This document shows, one piece after another, positions 9,198-17,862 of a stretch of DNA of 64,000 bases (its first letter is position 1; each line of letters starts with the position of its first letter). The stretch spans positions 62,001 to 126,000 of the forward strand of contig NZ_MVJN01000002.1 of NCBI RefSeq assembly GCF_003265995.1. The letters are read 5' to 3'. Below the pieces are notes generated by a model, which was given only the letters and a program-made list of their open reading frames with translations, was not told the origin of the DNA and made no database searches. The translations under genes were made by a program, and so were the position numbers. This stretch comes from Legionella quinlivanii. Its GTDB lineage: Bacteria; Pseudomonadota; Gammaproteobacteria; Legionellales; Legionellaceae.

Positions 9198-10709
9198 TTA
9201 TCCAATTGCAGCTAGTATGCTGACATTTGTTTTTGAACGAAGCGTGGATTTATACATCCACCGCTTCAATAAGGGAGTCAATGTAAATAGCAAACAACCG
9301 GCAGCGATAGCCGTTATACCCAGAATAAGAAACACACGGCCATATCCTGGGTTCGTTACAAGCGGTTCAACGCTATTCATCCCGGCGGTCATCCAGTTAG
9401 AGCTATAGCTGGAAAGCGTTGCCCCCACACCTGTGGTCAGCATCCACATTCCCATCATTACCCCCTGCAACGAGGCCGGAGCCAGGCTCCCCACCATTGC
9501 ATAGCCTATGGGTGAAATTAATAATTCGCCTGCGCTCTGTAAAATAAAGCTGCTAACAACCCAAAATGGTGAGGTCAGTCCCCTGGCATCTGCATGACTG
9601 ATACCTATAGGTAATATCGCAAAGGCAACGCCAATAAATACCAGGGCAATCGCGAATTGAGTGGGAATATTTACACCAATATTACGGGCTCTTAATTTAT
9701 TTAGTATCACACTTAATAACGGGCCGCCGAAAACAATACAAATTGTATTAATATTCTGGAACCACTGCGGTGGAATGGTCACAAATAGCCAGTGACGCTG
9801 GACATTATGGTCAATAAAATGGGTAAGACCCATCGGTCCTATCTGATACAAGGTCCAGAATACAATGCTTACCGCCATCAACGTAATAAAGGCATAAATC
9901 TTGTCTCGAGCCACAGGCGTGTCCTGTGATCTTGCAATGTACAATATCACTAGCAGCATTATTCCACCGGTTGTCAGAACCAGCTTGTTAGCAAACGAGG
10001 CGAAATGAAGCAAAGGCTGCAGTAGAAGGAATAGCAGGAATACCATCATAGCGCCTAAAAAAAGAAACTTTTTCTGCTTTTGTCTTGGCAGCCTGGCATA
10101 AATCGTATCCTTATCAGCGAGAGATGGCCAATTATAAAGACAAATAACCAGCGCTATTAAATTTCCCAGGCTGCTTAATATAAATAATCGTTCATATCCC
10201 TGAGATAGCTGGAAATATCCACTTAAACTAAATCCCACGAAAAAACCAATATTCATGCCGGCATAATTATATATAAAGGCTGTTTCCCTCCGAGTATCCT
10301 CAGGAGAAAACAATTGCGTCAGTATGCAGTTAATACAAGTCACATTTAAACCACAACCTGTTAAAAATGCAGCAAGTCCATAATAAAGATACGTCAGACT
10401 TTCGGTTGAAAGCAAAATACAACCAATAACCTGAGCAAGCATCCCAATACTAAACAGCATTCGGTTGGAAAGATAACGCCCTCCCCAACAACCGCCCAGC
10501 AGATGAAGAGCAAAATTAAATGCAACAAACACGCCCATGATACTGTTGGCGTTCTGTGCCGAGAGATTTAAAGGGCCAGTCATATAAAGAACAAGAGTGG
10601 AATAGAGGACGCTAAAGCTTAAAGTCGAAAAAATCTGAATACAAAACAGAGCAAAAACACCTCGTGGCCAATGATTGGAGGCTGATTGGATTCTATCTTC
10701 TGTCGACAC
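9198..10709 (-). CDS. POT/PTR-family proton-dependent oligopeptide transporter
   Basis: 503 aa from GTG 10709, with AGAAGGA about seven bases upstream; an in-frame TTG at 10754 has no such site. About 12-14 hydrophobic segments run the length of the protein, as in bacterial POT carriers. Family features include the GGRYLSNRMLF loop after the second helix, ETAFIYNYAGMNIGFF in the helix 4-5 region, and SAGELLISPIGYAMVGSLAP near the C-terminal helices. It should import di- or tripeptides with protons; amino acids are major carbon sources for Legionella. Which peptide carrier it is cannot be told. Confidence 0.85.
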   Translation of the reverse strand: MSTEDRIQSASNHWPRGVFALFCIQIFSTLSFSVLYSTLVLYMTGPLNLSAQNANSIMGVFVAFNFALHLLGGCWGGRYLSNRMLFSIGMLAQVIGCILLSTESLTYLYYGLAAFLTGCGLNVTCINCILTQLFSPEDTRRETAFIYNYAGMNIGFFVGFSLSGYFQLSQGYERLFILSSLGNLIALVICLYNWPSLADKDTIYARLPRQKQKKFLFLGAMMVFLLFLLLQPLLHFASFANKLVLTTGGIMLLVILYIARSQDTPVARDKIYAFITLMAVSIVFWTLYQIGPMGLTHFIDHNVQRHWLFVTIPPQWFQNINTICIVFGGPLLSVILNKLRARNIGVNIPTQFAIALVFIGVAFAILPIGISHADARGLTSPFWVVSSFILQSAGELLISPIGYAMVGSLAPASLQGVMMGMWMLTTGVGATLSSYSSNWMTAGMNSVEPLVTNPGYGRVFLILGITAIAAGCLLFTLTPLLKRWMYKSTLRSKTNVSILAAIG

Positions 10710-10833
10710 AATACGTCCTTCTGTTAGATTGCCTGTTTTGACTATGCCATGCAATTATTAAGCTGTCTATGTCGGGTTAGGAATTTAACCTTCCTTTTTA
10801 TGGCCGGTTAAATAAAAAACTGTATTATTTTTC

Positions 10834-10862
10834 TTAACTTGGATCTCCGAATAGTCTAAAAT
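10834..10862 (+). promoter_or_regulatory. Candidate promoter of pta-ackA
   Basis: TTAACT (10834-10839) and TAAAAT (10857-10862) lie 17 bases apart, 30 bases before the pta ATG. Confidence 0.4.
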
Positions 10863-10891
10863 CAACTAAGACTGACCCAGTGAGAATCAAT

Positions 10892-12952
10892 ATGCACAAA
10901 AAAATATATCTATCAGGTATTGAGAAACGAGCGGGTAAATCATTTGTCTCCCTGGGTATCGTTTCGACCTTATTAGCAGAGCATATTGCGTTTCGCTGCT
11001 TTAAGCTTTTCAGCGAAAAAGATGATTCTCAGAAGAGCTTATTAGAAAAAACCACCGGGACAGTGGTTCCAGCAATTATGGACGTAAACCAGGCTATCTC
11101 CATGATGCGAACCCAACCCGATGATCTGTTCGGGATGGTTCTTGAAAAAACGCAGCTCGATAACACGTCGAGTCTCGATTATTTTGAAGGCACTGATTTT
11201 GAAAGCGATAATGATGTGTATGAATTCCAGTTTAACATTAACATGGCTTACCAGTTAAACTGTTCATTATTTCTGGTCGTTTCCTCAAAAGACAGGACCC
11301 TGGAACATACTCTTGCAGTACTCAATACGGCAATTGAAATGTGCAGGCGCTCCCATGTGGCCGTTGCCGGGATCATTATCAGCCGTGTGCAGGATGAAAC
11401 AGAGGCGGAATTATTATTTAAAAAACAATTTGCATCCATCCCGTTTCTTGTAATTATCCCCGAATTTGAGCAATTATCCAGTCCATCGGTCAAAGCAATA
11501 GCAGAGTTGTTGGAGGCTGAAGTACTTTGCGGTAAAGAGGAACTGGACAGACCAGTTCGACAATTTACCATCGCAGCAAAAACCATAGGTAACTTTCTTG
11601 AGTCACGGCTGGACCGAGGCGGCATGCTGATTATTACCCCGGATGATCGAATCGACATTCTACTGGGTTCATTGCTAGCCGAACAATCCGCCAACTACCC
11701 AAAAATCGCGGGAATTGTTCTGACTGGTGGTGAAAAACCGGGCATTATCATCCGAAACATCATTACCGGGCTTGAGCATTGCTTCCCTGTATTACTAGTT
11801 GAACACAAAACCTATGAAACGGCCACGCGATTATTTTCAGCAAAATTCAGCCTCAGTACCCATGACGAGGAGCGCGTTAAAACAGCGATGCAGGCCCTGG
11901 TGCCTTATCTGTCACAGCCCTTGTTGAGTGTATTAAGCAGCAAAACTTATATCCGCTCAATGAGTCCGGCTATTTTTCTCTATGAATTAATCCGTAAAGC
12001 CAAAGAAAAAAAATGCCACATCGTTCTTCCTGAGGGCGAAGACAGCAGAATCCTTATTGCTGCAGATTATTTACTCAAACGCAACGTGGTCCGAATTACT
12101 CTCATTGGTGATCCGCAAAAAATTAAGATGCATTCCAAACGCCTGGAACTGGAGCTTCCCAATGTCCGTATTATTGACATTGACAAATCTACTGACAAGG
12201 TAATTTTTGCAAATGAGTATTTCAAACTAAGGCAGCATAAAAATATCAATTTCCCCATCGCGCTTGAGCGTATGACGGATGTGAATTATTTTGCCGCAAT
12301 GATGGTTTACAGTGGTGAGGCCGATGGGATGGTATCTGGTGCTGCTCATACTACAGCAGATACAGTACGCCCTGCTCTGGAGATTATTAAAACAAGACCG
12401 GGAATTTCCAAGGTATCCTCAGTGTTCATCATGTGCATGCCTACCCGTGTGCTGATTTATGGTGATTGCGCTATTAATCCAGAGCCAGACAGTGAAACGC
12501 TGGCAGAAATAGCTGAACAGGCAGTGGATATGGCAAGAAGGCTTGGAATAAGCCCCAAAGTAGCCTTGTTATCATATTCTTCAGGAGAATCCGGCAAAGG
12601 CCAAAGTGTAGCGAAAGTAGCGGGCGCCATGGAAATTTTACGTCAGAAACATCCTAAGTTGGCGGCTGAGGGTCCCTTACAATATGACGCGGCGGTTGAC
12701 GCAGAAGTCGCCGCAAAGAAAATGCCTGATTCCAAAGTGGCTGGCAAAGCCAATGTATTAATTTTCCCGGACTTGAACACAGGGAATAACACTTACAAGG
12801 CAGTACAGAGAGAAAGTGGTGCACTGGCTATTGGCCCAGTATTACTGGGATTGAATAAACCAATTAATGATTTAAGCAGAGGTTGCACACCCCAGGATGT
12901 AATCAATACGATTCTGGTTACGGCACTTCAGGTCAACCGGGAAAAACTATGA
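10892..12952 (+). CDS. pta: Phosphate acetyltransferase
   Basis: 686 aa, the long three-domain form. The N-terminal domain is BioD-like and begins MHKKIYLSGIEKRAGKSF with a P-loop-type GKS. A DRTGG-like middle domain follows around residues 215-330. The C-terminal catalytic PTA domain starts near residue 370 (HIVLPEGEDSRIL) and includes the GxxSGxxHTTADTVRP-type substrate segment (DGMVSGAAHTTADTVRP). It interconverts acetyl-CoA and acetyl phosphate. ATG 10892 is preferred to an in-frame GTG at 10880. It forms an operon with ackA through a 4-base ATGA overlap. Confidence 0.94.
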   Translation: MHKKIYLSGIEKRAGKSFVSLGIVSTLLAEHIAFRCFKLFSEKDDSQKSLLEKTTGTVVPAIMDVNQAISMMRTQPDDLFGMVLEKTQLDNTSSLDYFEGTDFESDNDVYEFQFNINMAYQLNCSLFLVVSSKDRTLEHTLAVLNTAIEMCRRSHVAVAGIIISRVQDETEAELLFKKQFASIPFLVIIPEFEQLSSPSVKAIAELLEAEVLCGKEELDRPVRQFTIAAKTIGNFLESRLDRGGMLIITPDDRIDILLGSLLAEQSANYPKIAGIVLTGGEKPGIIIRNIITGLEHCFPVLLVEHKTYETATRLFSAKFSLSTHDEERVKTAMQALVPYLSQPLLSVLSSKTYIRSMSPAIFLYELIRKAKEKKCHIVLPEGEDSRILIAADYLLKRNVVRITLIGDPQKIKMHSKRLELELPNVRIIDIDKSTDKVIFANEYFKLRQHKNINFPIALERMTDVNYFAAMMVYSGEADGMVSGAAHTTADTVRPALEIIKTRPGISKVSSVFIMCMPTRVLIYGDCAINPEPDSETLAEIAEQAVDMARRLGISPKVALLSYSSGESGKGQSVAKVAGAMEILRQKHPKLAAEGPLQYDAAVDAEVAAKKMPDSKVAGKANVLIFPDLNTGNNTYKAVQRESGALAIGPVLLGLNKPINDLSRGCTPQDVINTILVTALQVNREKL

Positions 12953-14115
12953 ATATTCTTTCGATTAATGCGGGCAGCTCTTCTATTAAATACAAGGCCT
13001 ATGCGTTTTCCAGAAAAGGGCACAAGCTTTTGCTAAGCGGTCTTATTGAAGGAATAGGCGAATCAAGTGCCAACTGGCATCACCATTTTAAAACCAGCTC
13101 CGTTTCCCAGGTACAATTAGCCAATCATGCCGAGGCGTTTTCACTGCTGTCTTCCCGCTTGAAATCAGATCTCGCCCATCATCCTCTCACACGTATTGGT
13201 CATCGGGTGGTGCATGGCGGTACTGACTTGTTTGAACCAACTGTTATTACTCCGGAAACTCTCCAGCAAATCAAAGAATTGAGTTTTCTTGCGCCGATAC
13301 ATAATCCCGTTAATGTCATTGGGATTGAGCTGGCACAGGAAAATTTCCCGGAAGCAGTGCATGTCGCTGTTTTTGATACCGGGTTTCATCATCAGATGCC
13401 TGATCAGGTCTACAATTACCCAATTGACATGGAAGTAAGTAAACAATTTAAAATCAGGCGTTACGGTTTTCATGGCATTAATCATGAATATGTTGCCAGA
13501 CGCGCCGCCCAATTTCTTGAAAAACCTTTAAACGCCTGTAATTTTATCAGCTTGCATCTGGGTAATGGAGCCAGTGCATGTCTTATCAAACGAGGAATGT
13601 CCGCAGATACTACAATGGGATTAACACCACTTGCCGGCCTTGTTATGGGAACGCGTTGCGGCGATATTGACCCGGCAATTCCACTCTATTTGATAGATAA
13701 AGGCCTAAGCCCCAAAGAGGTAGATCATCTGTTAAATAAAAAAAGCGGACTTTATGGTATTGGCGGCGATAATGACATGCGCAATTTATCCTCTCGATTC
13801 ACCAAAGGCGATCCGAAGGCAAAGCTGGCCATTCATATGTATGTTTATACCATTCAAAAAGTAATAGGCGCTTATCTCAGCCAAATAGAACAACTCGACG
13901 CGCTTATCTTTACAGGCGGGGTTGGTGAAAATGCCGTTCAGATCCGTAAAATGATTCTAAGTTCGCTAAAGCATTTTAATTTTTTTATCGATGAGGAAAA
14001 AAATTCCGAGAAGATAGACAACTGCGATAACATCTCGGATGTAGGTCATAACATACTGGTAATACGCGGGGATGAGGAAGCGATGATTGCAGAGAAGGTA
14101 TTTGGGTTGAAATAA
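12949..14115 (+). CDS. ackA: Acetate kinase
   Basis: 388 aa, ASKHA-fold kinase making ATP and acetate from acetyl phosphate. The phosphate-1 motif is visible at the start (ILSINAGSSSIKYKAY), then RIGHRVVHGG, FHGINHEYV, and LHLGNGASACLIKRG with the second nucleotide motif. FTGGVGENAVQIR holds the adenosine-binding region near the C-terminus. The ATG at 12949 overlaps the pta TGA stop (ATGA), so the two are translationally coupled and form the acetate overflow route. A family B repeat follows 15 bases after the stop. Confidence 0.95.
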   Translation: MNILSINAGSSSIKYKAYAFSRKGHKLLLSGLIEGIGESSANWHHHFKTSSVSQVQLANHAEAFSLLSSRLKSDLAHHPLTRIGHRVVHGGTDLFEPTVITPETLQQIKELSFLAPIHNPVNVIGIELAQENFPEAVHVAVFDTGFHHQMPDQVYNYPIDMEVSKQFKIRRYGFHGINHEYVARRAAQFLEKPLNACNFISLHLGNGASACLIKRGMSADTTMGLTPLAGLVMGTRCGDIDPAIPLYLIDKGLSPKEVDHLLNKKSGLYGIGGDNDMRNLSSRFTKGDPKAKLAIHMYVYTIQKVIGAYLSQIEQLDALIFTGGVGENAVQIRKMILSSLKHFNFFIDEEKNSEKIDNCDNISDVGHNILVIRGDEEAMIAEKVFGLK

Positions 14116-14130
14116 CCCAGTCATATGTAT

Positions 14131-14199
14131 GTAGGTTGGGCCCTTGGCCCAACAAGACACTACTTCAGAACTTAATGTTAAGCCAAGGGCCCAAACTAC
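14131..14199. repeat. Palindromic repeat family B, copy 1
   Basis: 69 bp between the convergent ackA and hemL. The ends are 18-bp inverted repeats with one mismatch (GTAGGTTGGGCCCTTGGC at 14131; complement at 14182-14199). The left arm holds its own TTGGGCCC/TTGGCCCAA hairpin. The second copy is at 38093-38167. Confidence 0.75.
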
Positions 14200-14219
14200 A
14201 GTTTAATAGCAGTACAAAC

Positions 14220-15515
14220 TCACGCCCCAACTTTAAAACACGCTTCCAACACCTCCGCCGCTGCCTCTTGCGTCATCTTAATTTCTTCATTCTGATGGGC
14301 AGAGGACACGAATCCGGCTTCGTAAAGAGAGGGCGCAAAATAGATGCCCTTGTTAAGCATGCCATGATAAAAGCGTTTAAATAATGCTTCATCAGATGCC
14401 GCAATGTCTTCATAGCCAAAGACCTGAGATGCTTCGCTAAAGCAGAAACCAAACATTCCTCCCAGAGACGCTGAGCAAAATGGTACTTTTAACGAACCCG
14501 CTACTTCGGCCAAGGCTTGGATCAGTTTTTTTGTTGTTTGTCCAAGATTTTCAAAAAACTCAGGCTTTTCTATTTCTTTTAATGTGGCTAGTCCCGCGGC
14601 CATTGCCAAAGGGTTACCTGATAAAGTGCCGGCCTGATAAACCTGCCCCTCTGGCGCAAGATGGCTCATAATCGCAGCCTTGCCGCCTACCGCGCCGACA
14701 GGCATTCCGCCGCCAATCACTTTGCCTAATGTCGTAATATCCGGTTCAATGCTGAAAACCGCCTGAGCGCCGCCCAGTGCCACACGAAACCCAGTCATCA
14801 CCTCATCAAAAATCAGAAGCGAGTCGTAATGATCGCAAAGTTCACGCAAACCCTTTAAAAATTCAGGACGAGGTAAAACAAACCCCATATTGCCTGCCAC
14901 CGGCTCAAGAATTACCGCAGCAATATCACCGGCATAGGCCTCAAATAATTGGGCGGTAGAAGCAAGATCATTGAAATCTGCAGTCAGGGTGTGCTCGGTA
15001 ATACTGGCTGGAATACCTGGAGTAGACGGGATCCCTAAAGTTAAAAGACCTGAACCGGCTTTGACAAGTAAACTATCACTGTGACCATGATAGCAACCAT
15101 TAAATTTAATGATTTTATTTTTTCCGGTAAATCCTCTGGCCAGGCGAATCGCAGTCATTGTCGCTTCAGTGCCGGAATTAACCATACGTATTTTTTCAAT
15201 ACAGGGCATCAACTGGATTATTTTTTCGGCAAGACGAATTTCCAACTCGGTAGGCGCACCGAAACTCATTCCATTATGAAGGGCAAAAGAAACCGCTTCG
15301 ATTACCTTAGGATGACAATGCCCGAGAATCAATGGCCCCCAGGATCCAACATAATCGATATAATGCCGATTGTCTGCATCGATGAGATAAGCTCCCTTCC
15401 CCTGTTTAAAGAATATGGGCTCACCGCCAACTCCTCGAAATGCACGAACAGGGGAATTAACTCCGCCGGGAATAATGGCCTGAGCTTCATTAAAAAGTTG
15501 TTGAGACTGACTCAC
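14220..15515 (-). CDS. hemL: Glutamate-1-semialdehyde 2,1-aminomutase
   Basis: 431 aa, PLP enzyme forming 5-aminolevulinate in the C5 heme pathway. N-terminal [19 protein letters not shown] is diagnostic of HemL among class III aminotransferases. [17 protein letters not shown] holds the PLP-binding aspartate, and the lysine lies in [17 protein letters not shown]. Start ATG 15515; the rubredoxin gene is divergent and 154 bases away. Confidence 0.96.
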   Translation of the reverse strand: MSQSQQLFNEAQAIIPGGVNSPVRAFRGVGGEPIFFKQGKGAYLIDADNRHYIDYVGSWGPLILGHCHPKVIEAVSFALHNGMSFGAPTELEIRLAEKIIQLMPCIEKIRMVNSGTEATMTAIRLARGFTGKNKIIKFNGCYHGHSDSLLVKAGSGLLTLGIPSTPGIPASITEHTLTADFNDLASTAQLFEAYAGDIAAVILEPVAGNMGFVLPRPEFLKGLRELCDHYDSLLIFDEVMTGFRVALGGAQAVFSIEPDITTLGKVIGGGMPVGAVGGKAAIMSHLAPEGQVYQAGTLSGNPLAMAAGLATLKEIEKPEFFENLGQTTKKLIQALAEVAGSLKVPFCSASLGGMFGFCFSEASQVFGYEDIAASDEALFKRFYHGMLNKGIYFAPSLYEAGFVSSAHQNEEIKMTQEAAAEVLEACFKVGA

Positions 15516-15608
15516 GACGACTCCTTTGCCTAAGAAAGACGGTCATTCTACCTTTTTTTAACCATTTGATCAAAAATAATCACCTTTCTATACTTAACAG
15601 TAATTTAC

Positions 15609-15637
15609 TTTACAAGACAAAATACAATCGTTAAATT
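15609..15637 (+). promoter_or_regulatory. Candidate promoter of the rubredoxin gene
   Basis: TTTACA (15609-15614) and TAAATT (15632-15637) are 17 bases apart, 32 bases before the rubredoxin start. Confidence 0.35.
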
Positions 15638-15669
15638 ACAGCTTTTTTAAGAGATAGAGACTTTCATTT

Positions 15670-15849
15670 ATGCAGGATTTCAAAAAATACATTTGTGTCA
15701 TTTGTGGTTTTATTTACGATGAACAGGAAGGCTGGCCCGAAGACGGTATTGAGCCGGGTACTCGCTGGGAAGACGTTCCAGAGAATTGGTTTTGTCCGGA
15801 TTGCGGGGCAGGAAAAGAAGATTTTGAGATGGTTGAAATAGAAGATTAA
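15670..15849 (+). CDS. Rubredoxin
   Basis: A 59-residue protein starting [17 protein letters not shown]. The two CxxCG knuckles (CVICG at residues 9-13 and CPDCG about residues 42-46) bind one iron with four cysteines. Between them [20 protein letters not shown] is the standard rubredoxin core. It is a small cytoplasmic one-electron carrier. No partner reductase is next to it. It is divergent from hemL and upstream of tal, from which it is separated by a perfect inverted repeat. Confidence 0.93.
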   Translation: MQDFKKYICVICGFIYDEQEGWPEDGIEPGTRWEDVPENWFCPDCGAGKEDFEMVEIED

Positions 15850-15875
15850 TCTGGTTTCTGCGTCTCTCTAAAATT

Positions 15876-15907
15876 ATTGCTATTCTTGTATAAGCAGGAA
15901 TAGCAAT
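15876..15907. promoter_or_regulatory. Perfect 10-bp inverted repeat between rubredoxin and tal
   Basis: ATTGCTATTC (15876-15885) and GAATAGCAAT (15898-15907) are exact complements separated by 12 bases. No T-run follows, so an operator, mRNA hairpin or weak terminator are all possible. Confidence 0.35.
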
Positions 15908-15941
15908 ACAGCCCAATTCGTGGCAGTGATGGAGAGGTGGT

Positions 15942-16946
15942 ATGATGAACCAGCTAGAACAACTAAAACAGTATTCTGAAGTGGTTGCAGATACTGGAGA
16001 TATCAAACTGTTGAATGAATTTCAAACGCGCGATGCAACAACCAACCCAAAACTGATTCTTGATGCCGCACTCAATCCGGATTACCAACGGACATTGAAA
16101 GAAGCCCTCATCGAAGCTGAAAAAGATGATAACTCCGGCTACCCGCAAGCCATTCGCTTTGCAGCACGCTTCATCACCAAAATTGGTACAGAACTCTTAC
16201 AGGTGATTTCTGGCAGAATTTCCAGTGAACTGGACCCTCGTTTAAGCTTCAATACGATTGAAACAATCAAACGTGCTCAATATTTAATTTCTCTTTATGA
16301 AAAAAATGGGATTGCACCGGAGCGCATTCTGATAAAAGTAGCAGCCACCTGGGAAGGGATTAAGGCAGCAGAAGAATTGGAAAAGCAAGGGATCCATTGT
16401 AATTTAACTCTTGTGTTTTCCCTGGTTCAGGCAGCAGCCTGTGCACAGTCGAAAGTTACACTTATCTCCCCTTTTGTAGGGCGCCTGAATGAATATTATG
16501 CCAATAATCATATCGAATCGAAACAATCCCCGGGCGCAGAACTGGTACAATCCATAGTTGATTATTACAGTGCCCATGCGATTTCTACTGAAATTATGGC
16601 AGCCAGCTTCAGGGATAAAGAGCAAGTGCTTTCAGTTGCGGGCGTAAATTTATTGACCATTCCGCCAGATATTTTAAGAGACTTGAGGCAAAGCGAAGAG
16701 ACTGTGATTCGGAAAATCAATCCACCCGCATCTGGATTTCAAACGCCCTCGATTTTATTCTCCTCACGAGAGGAGTTTCTGCACGAGCTGGCCCTTAATA
16801 AGCCGGCTTACCATCTTTTGAAAGATGGTAATTTTAAATTTACAAAAGCATTTCTCAAACTGAGACAGGTTGCTTTCAACCAACTCAAACCTATGCTCCT
16901 TTTTTCAGTATTAGCTGAAAAGCTGTCGCAGTCGATGAAAATGTAG
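15942..16946 (+). CDS. tal: Transaldolase
   Basis: 334 aa, TalB-type class I aldolase fold. It moves a dihydroxyacetone unit between sugar phosphates in the non-oxidative pentose phosphate pathway. RDATTNPKLIL near residues 29-39 is the family N-terminal signature, with lysine where serine is usual (TTNPSL). The Schiff-base lysine is in ERILIKVAATWEGIKAA around residues 127-143. Start ATG 15942 after GAGAGG. The C-terminal about 80 residues diverge more than the barrel. Confidence 0.92.
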   Translation: MMNQLEQLKQYSEVVADTGDIKLLNEFQTRDATTNPKLILDAALNPDYQRTLKEALIEAEKDDNSGYPQAIRFAARFITKIGTELLQVISGRISSELDPRLSFNTIETIKRAQYLISLYEKNGIAPERILIKVAATWEGIKAAEELEKQGIHCNLTLVFSLVQAAACAQSKVTLISPFVGRLNEYYANNHIESKQSPGAELVQSIVDYYSAHAISTEIMAASFRDKEQVLSVAGVNLLTIPPDILRDLRQSEETVIRKINPPASGFQTPSILFSSREEFLHELALNKPAYHLLKDGNFKFTKAFLKLRQVAFNQLKPMLLFSVLAEKLSQSMKM

Positions 16947-16959
16947 AGCCCGGCTCTAC
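16943..16959. terminator. Compact hairpin between convergent tal and terC-like genes
   Basis: GTAGAGCC and GGCTCTAC are perfect complements around a single C and overlap the tal stop codon. The next bases on the plus strand are AT-rich with only short T runs. A bidirectional terminator is likely from position but not certain. Confidence 0.45.
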
Positions 16960-16970
16960 AATTCAATTTG

Positions 16971-17693
16971 TTACTTATGAATTCTTTTGCGTTTATGACG
17001 TGAGCGTCTTAGCATATTAAGCAACTCTACACTAATTGAAAAACCCATCGCAAAATATACATAAGCCCGAGGAACATGGAATGAGAAGCTGTCTGCGATA
17101 AGAACCGTACCTATTAAAATAAGAAAAGACAAGGCCAGCATTTTTATCGTCGGATGTTTATCGATGAAACGGCTGACTGGTTCGCTGGCATAAATCATTA
17201 CCAGAATAGCGCAGGTAATTGCAGCCGCCATAACCCAGAATCGGTTAGTCAGGCCAATCGCGGTTAGAACACTATCCAGAGAAAATACCACATCCATAAT
17301 TGCAACCTGTGTCACCACCGCTTTCATAGAGGTTTTCCTGGAGGAATGATCAGCAATAAGTGGAGAGTGTTCCCCCACTTCATCATGAATTTCCTGTGTC
17401 GCCTTGACGATGAGAAACGCACCGCCCGCGAAAAGAAAAAGATCCCGTGCCGAGAAGGAAAACTTACTTATTGAAAATAAGGGATGCTTAAGTTCTGCCA
17501 GCCACACGGCTGAAGCTAGCAAGCATAAGCGGGTCACCCAGGCGAATGTAAGCCCCCATCGTCTGGCTGCCTTACGTTGCTCTAAAGGCAGTTTTTCTGT
17601 AAGGATTGATAAAAAGACTAAATTGTCTATTCCTAGTACTATCTCCAATATAACCAATGCAATCAGACTAAATATAATATCCAACATATCCAT
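16971..17693 (-). CDS. TerC-family integral membrane protein
   Basis: 240 aa with about seven hydrophobic segments. The family hallmarks are LEIVLGIDNLVFLSIL near residues 16-31 and DVVFSLDSVLTAIGLT near 133-148, whose acidic residues line the presumed metal path. Members are linked to manganese export and tellurite resistance. The C-terminus is strongly basic (RRSRHKRKRIHK). The gene stands alone between tal and pcnB; no ter-cluster partners are seen. Confidence 0.88.
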   Translation of the reverse strand: MDMLDIIFSLIALVILEIVLGIDNLVFLSILTEKLPLEQRKAARRWGLTFAWVTRLCLLASAVWLAELKHPLFSISKFSFSARDLFLFAGGAFLIVKATQEIHDEVGEHSPLIADHSSRKTSMKAVVTQVAIMDVVFSLDSVLTAIGLTNRFWVMAAAITCAILVMIYASEPVSRFIDKHPTIKMLALSFLILIGTVLIADSFSFHVPRAYVYFAMGFSISVELLNMLRRSRHKRKRIHK

Positions 17694-17794
17694 TTGTAAT
17701 TCTCATGACTTGATCGAAATCAATTATTTATTGAGTTAAAAAAGATGAATTTTCTCTTAAGAATAAGACTATGATTTTAATTAAACATAACCAT

Positions 17795-17823
17795 TTCACT
17801 TTACTACATATCTTAGCTATAAT
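17795..17823 (+). promoter_or_regulatory. Strong sigma-70 promoter candidate for pcnB-folK
   Basis: TTCACT (17795-17800) and a perfect TATAAT (17818-17823) are 17 bases apart, about 40 bases before the coding start. Confidence 0.6.
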
Positions 17824-17862
17824 AGACAGCGTTATACAATCTTTATTTAGGTGACCACAATA

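Noticed and set aside
11248-11694. 148-codon minus-strand frame inside pta
   Set aside because: Shadow of the BioD-like/DRTGG region, which is well conserved on the plus strand.
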